From positions 35,190,494 to 35,254,493 of the forward strand of contig NC_053045.1 in NCBI RefSeq assembly GCF_003473485.1: 64,000 bases of DNA, written 5' to 3'. Positions 12,418 to 24,238 of the stretch are shown piece by piece. Origin of the DNA: Medicago truncatula (lineage: Eukaryota > Streptophyta > Magnoliopsida > Fabales > Fabaceae). Every line of letters begins with the position of its first letter. The first letter of the stretch is position 1. A program made the position numbers and the translations under genes. The notes below the pieces were generated by a model that worked only from the letters and a program-made list of their open reading frames with translations, was not told where the DNA came from and made no database searches.

Positions 12418-13862
12418 TGATAGTTTTGCATATATTGGTCTCTAAGGGAATAATTCTATCAGTAACTATATAAAGGGAATAATTCTCTCAAACTGTTCTT
12501 TTTACATTAGCATTTAAATTTCAATATCCGTTGGTGACTGATATTGATCCATATGCTCATTTGGTTATCATAAGATATGAATTTGGTTTTAGTCTAACAA
12601 ATCAAAGGAATAAAATAGGTTAGTTTTGTGCACTGTTCTTTTAATCGTTTCTTTTTCTTCTCCATCCTCCTTCAATCTCCTTTGTCATTATCTCTTGTAT
12701 TGAGTACTGCATAATTAGTCATATTGACAGTGGGAGATTTAAGTTCTTTCATGGCAATGGGAGGTTTTAGTCATCTCTATGCATCTTTAAATGCTTGAAC
12801 CCTTAACATATTATGTTTTTAAAAGTTAATGGTTTGTTACCCTTCCTTTATTGTGCCCTTAAAAAGTTTCAAGGACTTATACCATTTGTTTTTTATGTGC
12901 AGGTAGCATAGCCATTGACTGAAATAACAAGTTTGATCTGTTGTTAACAGATTTAGAGAAAATCAACAAGGGCTGCAAGCGATTTTAGCATAATTATGCG
13001 GCGGTATTCCTTTTGGCGAGGTGGTGCGGTTGGATCGTCCGGCTGCTGGTTTTTTGGTTTTGTGTTGAGGTTTGTTGCTAGCCGGTTTTAGGTGCAGAAG
13101 GTGGAGTTTCACTATGACGTTGGGGTATTCTTATTTTTGGTTTCGGTTTCAGCTAGAAGCTTGCTGTTTTGCTGTTTGGCTCAAGCAAGTGTGTGGTGTG
13201 GATGTTTTAAATTATGTTGGAATATGTTAATTAGCAACATGTTAGATGGGATGGGTTGTTTAGTGCTAGCTGGTGTGCTTTTGTAGTTAGGATGTGTTGT
13301 TGCTTCTGTGTTATTTTCCCTTTAGCAGCAACTATTTTTGGGTTATTAAGCTTATGTTTTTTGCTTTGTTATGGGCGGTTATGATAGCTGTTTGTTTTAG
13401 TGTTCATGTGTACTCTTTCAACATATTTGCTTTACATTTGTAATCACCTTCATTGTTGCAATAAGCTTCAAATTTGTAATAAGCAGTTCTAATTATTTGT
13501 AGCAAAATTGATGTATTCTAGATTCTAAATTCTAATAAGAGTAAGTGCAATCTCTTAAACATGTTGGAATATATCTTCCAACGTATGTGCTTTCATATTA
13601 TCAATTATACGTTGCAATTTCATGCGTTACTTCACAGTAAAAGTTAAAAATATTAATAACCAACGAAGATGGTGAAGATGCTACTATAACTTCAAATGTG
13701 ATCTAAAGAAAAGTATTTCGTAATTATGATAACTAATTTTGTCTTCAACTCATTTCCAAAAAATCTGCAACTCATTTCCAAAAAATACAAATGTACTGTA
13801 CTAATATGGTAATACAATTTTGTCCTATGACTTATTTAACATCAATGAAAATATATAATATG
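12418..13862. other. intergenic; body of a possible non-autonomous Helitron
   Basis: No gene is supported. The segment at 12990-13090 is unusually G-rich for the region (for example 'ggcgaggtggtgcggttgg') and looks like captured or coding-derived sequence, but I recognise no protein. It lies just inside the Helitron-like 3' end at 13893. Confidence 0.3.
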
Positions 13863-13863
13863 A

Positions 13864-13893
13864 CCCCGTGCGGCGCACGGGTCAGCGTTCTAA
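13864..13893 (+). mobile_element. Helitron-like 3' terminus
   Basis: A GC-rich hairpin, ccccgtgcg-gcgcacggg, is followed after 8 bases by CTAA and then a T. Helitron 3' ends carry a short hairpin about 10 bases before a terminal CTRR, and insert between A and T. The matching 5' TC terminus could not be located by eye. Confidence 0.65.
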
Positions 13894-14914
13894 TTATTAT
13901 TAATTTAATTAATTCTCTTGACTAGGTCATATTTACTGTTACTTTTATATTTCCTATTCTTCAGTTAGCCGTTTTACACATGTTGAAATGATTATCGAAT
14001 GACTTTTTCTTGCTTTTAATCCAAGCTTTGATTTGGTCTTTATAACAACTATTTCCCATATTTTCGGTTAGATTTTGAGTTTGGGTACATCTTTATACTA
14101 ACAATTTAGAGTTCTTAGAAATAGCCTATTTCAAATTCCTTTCCTCTAAGGATGTCCACCTCATCAAAAGCCTACTTGGCATATGTTCCTAAAATTCCTC
14201 CTAATTTTTAATACAAGCTTAATAATTTTAATTATTATTAAAAACCGTTTTTTATTTAACATTAAATTGTTCATAAAGTAAATAGTTGGTTACAATCAGA
14301 TAATGATTAATATAATTACTGTTTCGATTAAAATTTATATTTTACAATAAAAATTTGAACGTTACAAATCAAATAATTATTAATCTAATTAGTATTCAAT
14401 TAACATTTATATGTAACATTTATATGTAACATTCAAAATTTGGTTGGTTACAAAATTATAATAAATAAATTGAATAAATTATATTTTGAATTTTGGGACG
14501 TTACACTAAGGCATTAACCTACTAATTAAAAAATTAATTGTATTAATTAGTTTTTAAGGTTATATAATTAATTTTTGTTTGTTACAAAAGTATATTACAT
14601 AATTATTTATAAGATATTATTAAATTAATTTTCAAATGTTATGAAGTTAATTTTTTGTACGTTACATGAAATATAATTTAATCGTTTAAATCACATTTTA
14701 TAATATTAAAGACGTTGATAATATTAATTTTAAAACTGTCAAATTGATAATTAAATTATATTAACCGTTATGGTACTATTTTTCTATATAAATAGTAGAG
14801 ATTTTGGGTATGAGTACACAACAATCACAAAATATAGTTATTCGTTTTCTGTTCTTTGGTGCTCTGATATTTATATTCTAAACTATTTCTGTAATTTTTC
14901 TATTGCAAAGGAAA
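13894..14914. other. AT-rich sequence upstream of the RPA-like pseudogene
   Basis: This stretch repeatedly contains 'gttac' phrases (14291, 14364, 14451, 14501, 14581, 14663). One, 'gggacgttacactaa', closely matches the sequence at the Helitron 3' end at 17296-17308. A TATA-like 'tatataaata' sits at about 14786. It probably belongs to the same Helitron, but the left limit is unknown. Confidence 0.35.
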
Positions 14915-16422
14915 ATGTCAATGAAACACAACTTCATCTCTAATGTTTCGCCAAGAAAACAATCGTGGACATTGGTTGTGAGGGTTGTTCGTGTTTGGTT
15001 TGGTCAAGACTAAAAAAATAAAAAAACTACCATTTTCCATGGAGTTGGTTCTAATGGATCGAAAGGTACATTTTTCATATCATTTTTCTTTTTTGTTTTT
15101 TTTAGTATTTTTTGTTTAAAGTATAGTGTTCTCATATTTTTTATCTAGGGTGATCGAATTGGTGCGTCTATACGAAGAACATTGATCTACAAGTTCAAGG
15201 AACAACTCTAAGAGGGAATGGTGTTCACGATTTCCTCATTTAATGTTGCTAGCAACAGTGGTTCGTATCGACCATCACGCAACGAATACAAACTGAATTT
15301 CACAATCAACACAAAAGTCAAACTATCTAAAATTGTTTTGGTCCCAAAAAACATGTATTCGTTTACACCTGCACCTGATGTTTTCAATGAATCTTACGAC
15401 AACAACTACTTAGTTGGTAAGTGACTATAATTTTCTTCGTGTAGATTTTTTTAAATATTATTTTTGCTTACAAGAATAACACAATAATTTATATATTGAA
15501 TTAATAAAATGTTTTGTTTAATATGATTCAATTGTACGTTATATTCTTTTAATAATAAATAGTAATTTGATCGATATTTTAATGTGTGTTATATATGCAG
15601 ATGTAATTGGAGTCATGATTGGAGTTGGAGTTGAAAGAGAGTACGAAAGAGATGGTGTAAAAACTAAAATGAATGTCATTGAATTGGATTCAAATGGGTA
15701 GGTTTGATTTATTTTTTTTGTAATTGTAATTTTTCAAGACCTGTATTATAATATTTTTATTAATATTTGTATAATCTTTGACAATTTTAAATAGGTACGT
15801 ACCGTTTTAAATGTACTCTTTTTGGAGAGTATGTTGAAGAGCTGAACTCTTTCCTATCTTCCGGTGAATCTCAAAATGCTGTTGTAGCCATTATGTTGAC
15901 AAAAGTTAAATTGTTTCAAGGTAATAATTTATGACTAGCAATTGTGATTGTTTGTTTATACGAATATATATACTTGATTCATATACTTTTGAATCTTAAT
16001 GATAGGAAAACCAGCATTGCAAAATGCATTTTCTTCCACTAGAATCACATTCAATCCTGAAATTGGTGAAACAAAGGAACTAAGGAAAAGGTATATATAT
16101 ATTTTTTAATATAACATTTTTTTTTCTTAAGTTATAATATTATTGATTGATACTTTTTATTATAGCTTTCTTAGTGCAAATACAAATTCTCCTGCATCAG
16201 GATTGATCCAGTTACCAAATTCATCTCGCATACCTGTAAATGAGGAGTTTCTCTTACTTACTCCTTGGACCACTATTGAGGAGTTGAAGAATGTTAATAA
16301 GGTTTTTTTTTTTATTACAGGTTTATTTTGGTAAAGTTTGTACACCTTTTGGTATAATGTTATTTTGTATGGTGATGCAGGGCACCTCTTTTATTGTCTT
16401 GGGAATTTCAATTTTCAATTGA
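14915..16422 (+). pseudogene. replication protein A 70 kDa-like (Helitron-type) pseudogene
   Basis: Seven exon-like blocks resemble the RPA70 single-strand DNA-binding proteins that are abundant in Medicago and are often carried by Helitrons. Recognisable pieces include SPRKQSWTLVVRVVRVWF, GASIRRTLIYKFKEQL, MNVIELDSNG, FKCTLFGEYVEELNSFL and ITFNPEIGETKELRK, joined through plausible GT-AG introns (15421-15600, for example). The frame is broken: a stop followed by a frameshift occurs near 15010, just after VWFGQD, and a TAA falls at about 15209 where a Lys codon is expected. The product also ends early (TGA 16420-16422), before the C-terminal zinc-binding OB fold. It is therefore a dead copy. 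Its position within 1 kb of a Helitron 3' end supports the Helitron origin. Confidence 0.7.
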
Positions 16423-17280
16423 ACAAATCGTTTTTGTTGCATGTATTGACACTTTAATAAAAAATAAAATAAAAAATCAGTTTTCATATTTTCAATTTAC
16501 AATTTACTTATGTCTTAAACTTTACACAAATTCTAAAGTAAATACAAAAATTAAGTTTCCCTAAGTGTGAATAATTAGCGATAACCTATTATTTTAAAAA
16601 TATTGTTTTTGTGTTTTAAACTTATTTTTTGTTCACAAATATAAAACCAAACATGATTTGTTAATGCTTTTTTTATATTCAAAATTTAACATAATTTTTT
16701 TTTTTTAATGAAATACAAAATATACATATATTTATGAGGTAAATTTTATTCAAAAATGTGCTTATTTTGATAAATTTAAAAAATAATGTCAATGAATATT
16801 ATTTATGAAACCAATAAAAATAATAGATGTAACTAAAATTTTGAATTTAAGTTTTTTTTATTTATAATTGCGATCATAGAGATCATTGTGATTAAGTAAG
16901 AAATTAATATTTTTATTTAGAGTGAAAAATTAAAACATAGGTAATATATCCATTTGATATATTGAATGACCGACAAACCAAAGCTAATACAAACTCTTAC
17001 TAATTAGTTAATTTTTTAGAAATATATTAATTATTTATAGTGTTTTTATCTTTTGGATTTAATTGTACTTTTGTTGATTATTTTATCACTCTCACAAAAA
17101 TAGTCATCTATAAAATTTAACTTTTTGATCTCATTAAATGATTATTTATTGTTCCATTTTAAATACGAAGATAAAATACCACATAACGCCAAAATTATGG
17201 ATGAAAAGAAACAAAAACAATAATATTTAAAAAATCTGTTAAAATTTAAATCATATTAAAAAAATTTAAATAAAATGTAT
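16423..17280. other. AT-rich tail of the Helitron-like element
   Basis: No reading frame or other feature is seen. The sequence is very AT-rich and leads directly into the hairpin at 17281. Confidence 0.4.
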
Positions 17281-17309
17281 CCCGTGCTTGGCACGGGACG
17301 TTACACTAG
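17281..17309 (+). mobile_element. Helitron 3' terminus (hairpin + CTAG)
   Basis: The hairpin cccgtgc-ttg-gcacggg is followed by 'acgttaca' and CTAG, with a T as the next base. This matches the Helitron 3' consensus, a hairpin, a short spacer, CTRR, and insertion at A/T. The RPA70-like pseudogene upstream is the cargo expected of plant Helitrons. The 5' end was not found; it may be near 14780 or further left. Confidence 0.75.
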
Positions 17310-18943
17310 TGTGTATACATATGTGGGTTTGTGGAAAATACCAAAAGAGAGAGAGAACGGAGACATGAGTTGCAGAAGTATACATATATCTTCTTCGTTT
17401 CTTGCTTGCTTGCTTCAGTTTCATCTATAATAACAATTAATAAAATATATATTAAGTTCCCTTGAGCATCCAATAACTGTTCTTGTGCCCTTACTAGTTC
17501 AGGTACAATATTAGTGAGAAGTGGTTGTTGTATCTTGGAGATTACTAGCTTTGAGGTCAACTACATCAGATGATTGACCTGACGAAATGCTTTAAGCAAG
17601 TGTGTTTGCACACCTCAGCCAATAACGATAAATTCTCCCCTTCTTCTTTATTTTAATAAGAATTATATATCTATAATTGCTGCTATGTTTCTCTATTATT
17701 ATTGTTGCTATTTATTATTTAATTCTATTTCAATTTTCCATCAATTTGTTGTGCACGAGCGTATCATTACCACTTTCCATAGGTGCAAATGAGGAGTGTG
17801 AATTCTGCCTATCTTCCCTAGTTCTTAGAGAGATGTGAAACGAACCTCCTCTTGTACAAACAACTGTGAATACGAAATTTAGGTATGGATTTCACCTTGT
17901 TCTTTCTAACTTTATAAAGTATTTATTTTATATGATTGCATGGACTGTAATTTAGGAACCACAACTTTCATGACCACTTGCTTGTTTTAGTTGTAACAAC
18001 CATATTCATTGAGATACAATTCTTACTATTCATGTTTTGATGATTACAAAGAAAGAGATCAAATTGACTAACTGATTGTTTAAGAGTGCAAATTGGATAT
18101 ATACAAATAAGAAAAGCACAATCAAAGTCTATATTATTTACTATCTATTATAGTAACATAAGTTGTTGTGACTTGGTAATAATTATAGTAGTATATTTGT
18201 TCTTATCATTTCTTTTTTTTTTTGAACAAATTCTTATCATTTCTTTGCATTAAGACTTCTTAATAAATATCATTTTTTAATTATTCCATGAATTGAAATT
18301 ATATTTGTACTCTCTTTGAAACATGAAGAGCTTGATGATTATTATCAACATACACATGACTTTAACGTGTGTGAGATTAGAATTCCTGTCCTTAATGAAA
18401 TATACTCAAAAGCACACATTAAGTAACCATGTAAAATTATAATCTTAATCTTTTAATACAAGAATTTGTTTATCACTTAAAAACAATTTCAAAGAGATTT
18501 TTGCTACAACAATCTTCCCTTTTTTATTGATGACAAACTTTTTAAAATTAAGATTATCCAAGGGGAATTGAATTAAAAGGAGTTAACAGCTCCCCCTCTT
18601 AACAATATAAATGGAATTTTAGATTGAACTTTTTATTTTTTTTATCCTTCGTTGAACTATTATTTCATTTTTCTTATATTGTTTGAATCGTTAATTGAAA
18701 ATGTAGCAAAAAAATAAATAAATTAAAAAGTGATAATAAAGGATAAATTTAAAACCAAGGTTAGTTGAATCGCAAGCTAAAATTTAGCTCCCCCTACACA
18801 TACGTGTGCAAAATGATTTGAATTCATGATAAAAGCATTTTACAAAAATAAAAAATAAAAAAAATTATACATTGGGCACGTATACAGTTTTTTTCCCTCT
18901 ACTTTTCATGAGCGCACACACACGTTGCATCACTCTATTGTTT
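17310..18943. other. intergenic, no gene supported
   Basis: A minus-strand open frame at 17306-17560 looks mildly protein-like (VISKIQQPLLTNIVPELV) but matches no family I recognise and could be one orphan exon. The rest is AT-rich with no features seen. Confidence 0.3.
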
Positions 18944-19776
18944 GTGAGACTCTTCCTCATCCACTATTCATTAACTTCCCACACTTTTGTTTTGAGACTT
19001 TTTCATTTGTCTTACCTTCACCTTCTTTTCCTCACAACTTCACTCTTTATTCCTTAAGAGGTAAAACCATTTTACTTGATCTTCATTTCATTACTTTTTA
19101 TTTTTTTAAGAATTCATTTTCATTTTATTATTTATTTACTTTGATAATTATCATGATAAAACATTTTAAAGTTGTTATATAAAAAGACATCTTGCTAAGT
19201 TATAGAGAGCATTTTATATGTGTGTATGAGTCCATTGTCAAGAAGTTATGAATGACTACTAGAATCTATTTAAGATTCTTGTTTTCTTTTATATATATGT
19301 TCTGTGTGTTGTTCCTTTGGATGGATTGTTTTCATGTTTGGTTGTTCACATATGTTGATCTAGACCTATGTTATGTATATTTCAATGATTGAATAAAAAA
19401 AAATGGAAGAATTAAACGTGAGTTTTTTTTTTTTTTTTTTTTCATTCAGCCATGGTAAAATAAAACGCCGACAAATGGAGGTTGGCAATGAATCAATTAT
19501 GTCACTCTCTTCTTCAGGCAAAAAAAAAAAAAAGGAACCATTTTTTCAAGGAATACCTTTTGTGATTTATAATTGTGATTTATTTGTCTATTATTATTAT
19601 TATTATTTCTTTAATTAGTTTTTATTTTGGTAAATATCTTGATAATTTTACGTACCTTCCTTTCGGAAAGAAAAAAACACCATGTACCTTTGCTTGTTTA
19701 TTTTGACTTAATATTTTCTCAAAAATTAAGCGTACCTTTTTATTAGCTTATTTTTTTCAACTTCCATTTAGATTTG

Positions 19777-19808
<32 letters not shown>

Positions 19809-20348
19809 CAAAGCAAGTAATAAGTTATTTATTTTATTGATTGAACTTGCATTGAAGAAGACACAGATATGGATTCAAACAAGGAAAAGAAATATTTGAT
19901 GATTGAAATCCAGATGAAAAAAACTTTGGCAATTGGAACACAAAAACAAATGATGATCAGGTAATCCATTTGTAATATTAATTCATACGGTTTATCTTTC
20001 TTATATGCACTTTACACATAGTTTTGAAATTTTTGCTAAAATGTGAACAAGAGCTAAAACAAAGAATGTCTAAGATGGAGCTATCGTTGGAAGAAATCAA
20101 AGGGATTTTGAGGAACTACATGTGCCAACCAGTTATGATGTTTGGTGTCAATGCTGATGGAGAAAAATCTTGCAAAAAGATATTGATTACAGAAGATAGT
20201 AAGGATTGTTAAACTATATAAGGAAATGTTTCGAACAGTGTTTTTACCATCAAGTAAAAACAAAAACGACAAAGTCAAGAAACTCAGAGTAAATTATTTG
20301 GACCGTTTATTCCCAATGTATGTAATTTACCTTTATGATACTCATTTG
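18944..20348 (+). repeat. left arm of a 3-kb inverted repeat
   Basis: This arm starts at tgagactcttcct (18944) and is a diverged reverse complement of 20382-21978. Matching landmarks by eye include 'ccactattcattaacttcc', 'gataattatcatgataaaac', 'aaaaagacatcttgctaa', a 'cacgtgatatatatat' block, 'gatttgtttgaatccat' in reverse, and 'gtttattcccaat' next to the loop. The arm is about 190 bases shorter than its partner, including a roughly 60-base deletion near 20270. A loop of about 33 bases (20349-20381) separates the arms. Confidence 0.9.
19869..20212 (+). pseudogene. degraded small gene, left-arm copy
   Basis: This is the counterpart of the minus-strand gene at 20428-20921. The ATG at 19869 begins MDSNKEK but has lost one base relative to the right copy, and its frame diverges at once. 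A second open segment, 20024-20212, reads KMELSLEEIKGILRNYM and ends DSKDC at a stop where the right copy continues. The 3' part has a deletion of about 60 bases. I recognise no family. Relative to its partner it is broken, so its likely role, if any, is at the RNA level as one arm of a hairpin. Confidence 0.5.
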
Positions 20349-20381
20349 CAACATAAATGTACCTAAAAACTTTGGCTGCTA

Positions 20382-21230
20382 CAAATGAGTAACATAAAGG
20401 TAAATTACTTAAATTGGGAATAAACGGTCAAAATAATTTACTCTGAGTTTCTTGGCTTTGTTTGGATCTAATGTAGAACCCTATTGGAGTGCTTGTTACT
20501 ACAAGAGATGTGCTAACGTTTTTGTTTTTACCTGATGGTAAAAACACTTTTTGAAACCTTTCATTATCAACAGGTTCACAATCCTTATTTTCATCTTCAG
20601 TAATCAATAACTTTTTGCATGATTCTTCTCCATCAGCATTAACTCCAGACATCATAATTGGTTGGCGCATGTAGTTCGTCAAAATCCCTTTGATTTCTTC
20701 CAACGATAACTCCATCTTAGAAATACTTTGTTTTAGCTCATATTCACCTGTTAGCAAATTTTTCAAAACTACGTGTAAAATGCTCATAAGAAAGATAAAC
20801 CATATGAATTGATACTACAAATGGATTACATGATCATCATTTGTTTTTGTGTTCCAATTGCCAAAGTTTTTTCATCTAGATTCCAATCATCAAATATTTC
20901 TTTTCCCTTGTTTGAATCCATATATGTGTCTTCTTCGCTTCAGGTTTAATCAATTAAATAAATGACGTATTACTTGCTTTGAAATATATATATATATATA
21001 TAATCACGTGGTTAAATCTTAATGGAAGTTGAAAAAAATAAGTTAATGAAAAGGTACACTTAACAACTTTTTGAGAAAATACTAAGTCAAAATTAACATA
21101 CAAAGGTACATGTGGTTTTTTTTTTCCTACCCAAAAGAAAGGTAGGTAAAGATTTTATTTTTTTTTTTGAGAGAAGAAAGGTAGGTAAAGATATCAAGAT
21201 ATATTTACCAAAATAAAAACCAATCAAAGA

Positions 21231-21264
<34 letters not shown>

Positions 21265-21978
21265 GTAGACGACAAACAAATCACAATTATAAGGAAAAAT
21301 ATGAGTACCTATCTGGTGCCAAATTCACAAAAGGTCTTCCCTGAAAAAATTGGTCTTTTTTTTTTTGCCTGAAGAAAAGAGTGACATAATTAATCCATTG
21401 CCAACCTCCATTCGTCGGCGTTTTATTTCAACCATGGAGGAATGAAAAATATACACATATTTTTGCTGTGTCAACTAGCGCGAAAAGAAAATGGTATCAT
21501 AAAATGAGTTTGTTAAGTTTATAAAGGTAGTTCCGAATGACAAAAAATATCAAAAAGCGCATTTAATTCTGTCATATTTTTTTATTCAATCATTGAAATA
21601 TACATAACATAGGTCTAGATCAATAGCATGAAAACCATCCATCCATCCAAGAATCTGAAATATATTCTAGTAGTCATTCATATCTTCTTCACAATCGACT
21701 CATACACACATATAAGTTGCTCTCTGTAATTTAGCAAGATGTCTTTTTATATAACAACTTTAAAATGTTTTATCATGATAATTATCAAAGTAAATAATGA
21801 AATGAAAATGAATTTTTTAAAAAATAAAAAATTATTAAATGAAGATCGATTAATATGATTTTACCTCATAAGAAACAAAGAGTGAAGTTGCAAGGAAAGG
21901 AAGGTGAAGGTAAACAATGGAAAAGTTTCAAAATAAAAGTGAGGGAAGTTAATGAATAGTGGATTAGGAAGAGTCTCA
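20382..21978 (-). repeat. right arm of the 3-kb inverted repeat
   Basis: The reverse complement of this interval aligns with 18944-20348 from end to end, ending outward at gagtctca (21971-21978). It is longer, about 1597 bases, because the left arm has deletions. Neither transposon termini nor flanking duplications were found at the outer ends, so it looks like an inverted duplication rather than a simple MITE. Confidence 0.9.
20428..20921 (-). CDS. hypothetical protein, right-arm copy (exon structure uncertain)
   Basis: On the minus strand an ATG at 20921-20919 opens MDSNKGKEIFDDWNLDE, and a downstream segment (20787-20428) reads through KMELSLEEIKGIL, then NADGEESCKKLLITEDENK, and ends in QSKLF before the stop. 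A 'catgtaatcc' donor-like and a 'gctaacag' acceptor-like sequence lie between the two, but I could not make an intron that keeps frame, so the join is unresolved. The product would be small, charged and soluble, with no signal peptide or membrane segment. No known domain is recognised. It faces its degraded twin tail to tail across a loop of about 33 bases. Confidence 0.35.
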
Positions 21979-22230
21979 TGATAGTTCCGCAATAGTACGG
22001 AAATATCGGTTTTAATATAAAAGATGTTGAATCCCACATAGACTAATGTTAAGTACCGTTATCTATTGTCGCGATGTTTTTATCTAAGGATGCTAAATAG
22101 TTTAGTTGCAAAATTGGGAAAATAACTTTGTTTTTAATTAGTTTTAATGACAAGAGATCGGAATATAATTCGCGTCGACCATGAGTACTAGTTAAGTTAT
22201 ATTTTATTATTATAACAAGAAAATATTCTC
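21979..22230. other. flank between inverted repeat and CpG-rich repeat
   Basis: No gene. The base composition changes here: CG dinucleotides become frequent ('tcgcgatg', 'cgcgtcgacc'). Confidence 0.35.
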
Positions 22231-22660
22231 GCGCGTAAAAAGGATTAAATTAAAGTGGTGTCCGCTTTCGCTTGTTCGACACCAAATCTTGACTTTGTAA
22301 TCTATTCGACCGTTTTCGCGTGTACGCCTAACAACTTCAAAACTCCGTTTGAAAAGGAATCAATTTACGCGCGAAAGGTTTATTCCTAGTAGAAAACAAA
22401 TTTAAAGGTAGAGTTGACTTTCGCGCGCTCGTTACTGTAGTTTAAACTCACAGGAACCCGCTTTCGCGCGTAAAAAGAATTAAATTAAAGTGGTCGTCAG
22501 CTTTCGCTTGTTCGACACAAAATCTTGACTTTGTAATCTTTTCGTCCGCTTTCGCGCGAACGCCTGACAACTTCAAAACTCCGTTTGAAAAAAAAATCAA
22601 TTTACGCTCGCTCGTTACCATAGTTTAAACTCATAGACACCCGCTTTCGCGCATTCGACT
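22231..22660. repeat. CpG-rich tandem duplication, period about 235 bp
   Basis: The unit starting gcgcgtaaaaag recurs at 22231 and 22466. Both carry 'attaaattaaagtgg', 'gctttcgcttgttcgacac', 'aaatcttgactttgtaatct' and 'aacttcaaaactccgtttg'. The motif 'ctttcgcgcg' is repeated throughout, which is unusual in this AT-rich region. It may be part of an LTR or a satellite-like unit. I cannot assign it. Confidence 0.7.
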
Positions 22661-23128
22661 ACAAGTTTGAAATACCTTTTTAAAAATTAGTAATTTCTAA
22701 ATCAATTAAAGAAAACACTTTCGATGTATTTCAAAATCAATTTCTAAATTTTCTACGGTACCATACAGGTTTTACTCTTTCGATATGAAAGAAAGAAATA
22801 TCACTTTATTTCAGCTTTATTTGTAAATATTTATTGTTAAAAATCAGAATTTTCAGACTTAAAAAATAATTCCTGTATTTTTAATCATACAACTTAACAT
22901 AATATAATTGATATAACGTTAATCATATTCCGGATTCGATAAAAATCTACTCAGACGTAACTAAATTTATAATCCAAATTCATCTTTTTGATAAACTCAT
23001 ATTAAAAATAATAAAGGGGAGAAGAACCTGTGTTAAGTTGGATACGGAAATAAAGAAAAGGAATGGCCGCGACAGGAGCAAATCACAACTGTTAATGATG
23101 GATACTTTGGGCAAGTTTATTTTAACAC
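22661..23128. other. intergenic, nothing recognised
   Basis: AT-rich sequence without a supported frame. Confidence 0.4.
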
Positions 23129-23266
23129 CTACTCTAAATATAAGCAAATTTTATTTTTAGATTCATTCAATTAATGTTGTATGTGGTCTATATTATAAAC
23201 CACATACATATTAATTGAATGAACCTAAAAAGTAAATTTTGCTTATATTTAAAAACAGATGGAGTA
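23129..23266. mobile_element. Stowaway-like MITE, degraded
   Basis: The left part (ctctaaatataagcaaattt) and the right part (aaattttgcttatatttaaa) are inverted copies around a centre at about 23200. The right end reads 'acagatggagta', like the 'tactccctccgt' end of plant Stowaway (Tc1/mariner) MITEs, which insert at TA. The left end is eroded. Confidence 0.6.
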
Positions 23267-24195
23267 TGTATAAAGGAAATAGAAATATTTGGTTTTTTTT
23301 TCTTTTCAATTTTATCCTTTATATAAATTATTTTATTTTCTATACAATCCTTTTTTATTTAATTAAATAATCAAAAATATCACATATCTATATAGCTTTA
23401 CATAAAAAGATATTAATTTTTTGTGTAATATTTTTCTTCCATTTTCACTCTACACTTATTTCATACTTTTTCACCATTTTATACTTCCATACAAATCAAA
23501 TAACTTAATTTTTAACATAATCAGGTAATATTTTTCAACTAATATTTTTATCATTAAAAGAAAGATGGACATGTTAGTCTCCATCTTGATGATGATGACG
23601 ATGATGATAAATCTCCACAATAATTATAATAATGATAATAATAATAATAATCAGAATATTAAAATTCAGGATTTGGATCTCACGTTTCTCATGATTCCTT
23701 TTAGAATCTTCTAAAATTCTTCATGTTGAGCTTTATGTCATTTATCAGGGACTCTTATTGTCTAGACATATGCACCACCATGAAGTCATTTGTTTCACAG
23801 ACTCTTTACATTTCATTGTTCTTCTTCAAGATCAAACTCCAAAATTTCACAAATTTGCTACATTAATCAAAGGCATAAAAAATCTTTACATCAAAATTGG
23901 CATGTCTGCATCACCCACACTGTCTGAGAAGAAAATAATTGTAATCATTTTCTTGCTAAGCTATGCGCTTCTTCCAATATTGGTCTCATGGTCCATCAAA
24001 CTCCTCTAATAAGTCTCTTTAACCTCCTCTACTCGGATTCTATACCTATTTCGATATAATATAGTTTTTTCTTTTCTTATTTTTACTTTCCTTTTTTACT
24101 TTTTGTCCTTTAGCTTTGTAAACAAAAATTCCTTCAAATGGAAAGAAAATCTCAAAATTTTAATACTAATTAATAAAAAGCAATTATTTGATCCT
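23267..24195. other. upstream region of the F5H gene
   Basis: No other gene is supported. An open frame at 23758-24009 is not family-like. A GAT/GAC-rich microsatellite occurs at about 23590-23650. A TATA-like 'ttataaac' lies at about 24196, 43 bases before the ATG. Confidence 0.4.
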
Positions 24196-24238
24196 TATAA
24201 ACACTTCCCTTCTTCTCTACTCACACACCACAATACCA

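Noticed and set aside
17306..17560. Minus-strand open frame with protein-like start
   Set aside because: There is no ATG, no recognised family, and it overlaps the Helitron terminus.
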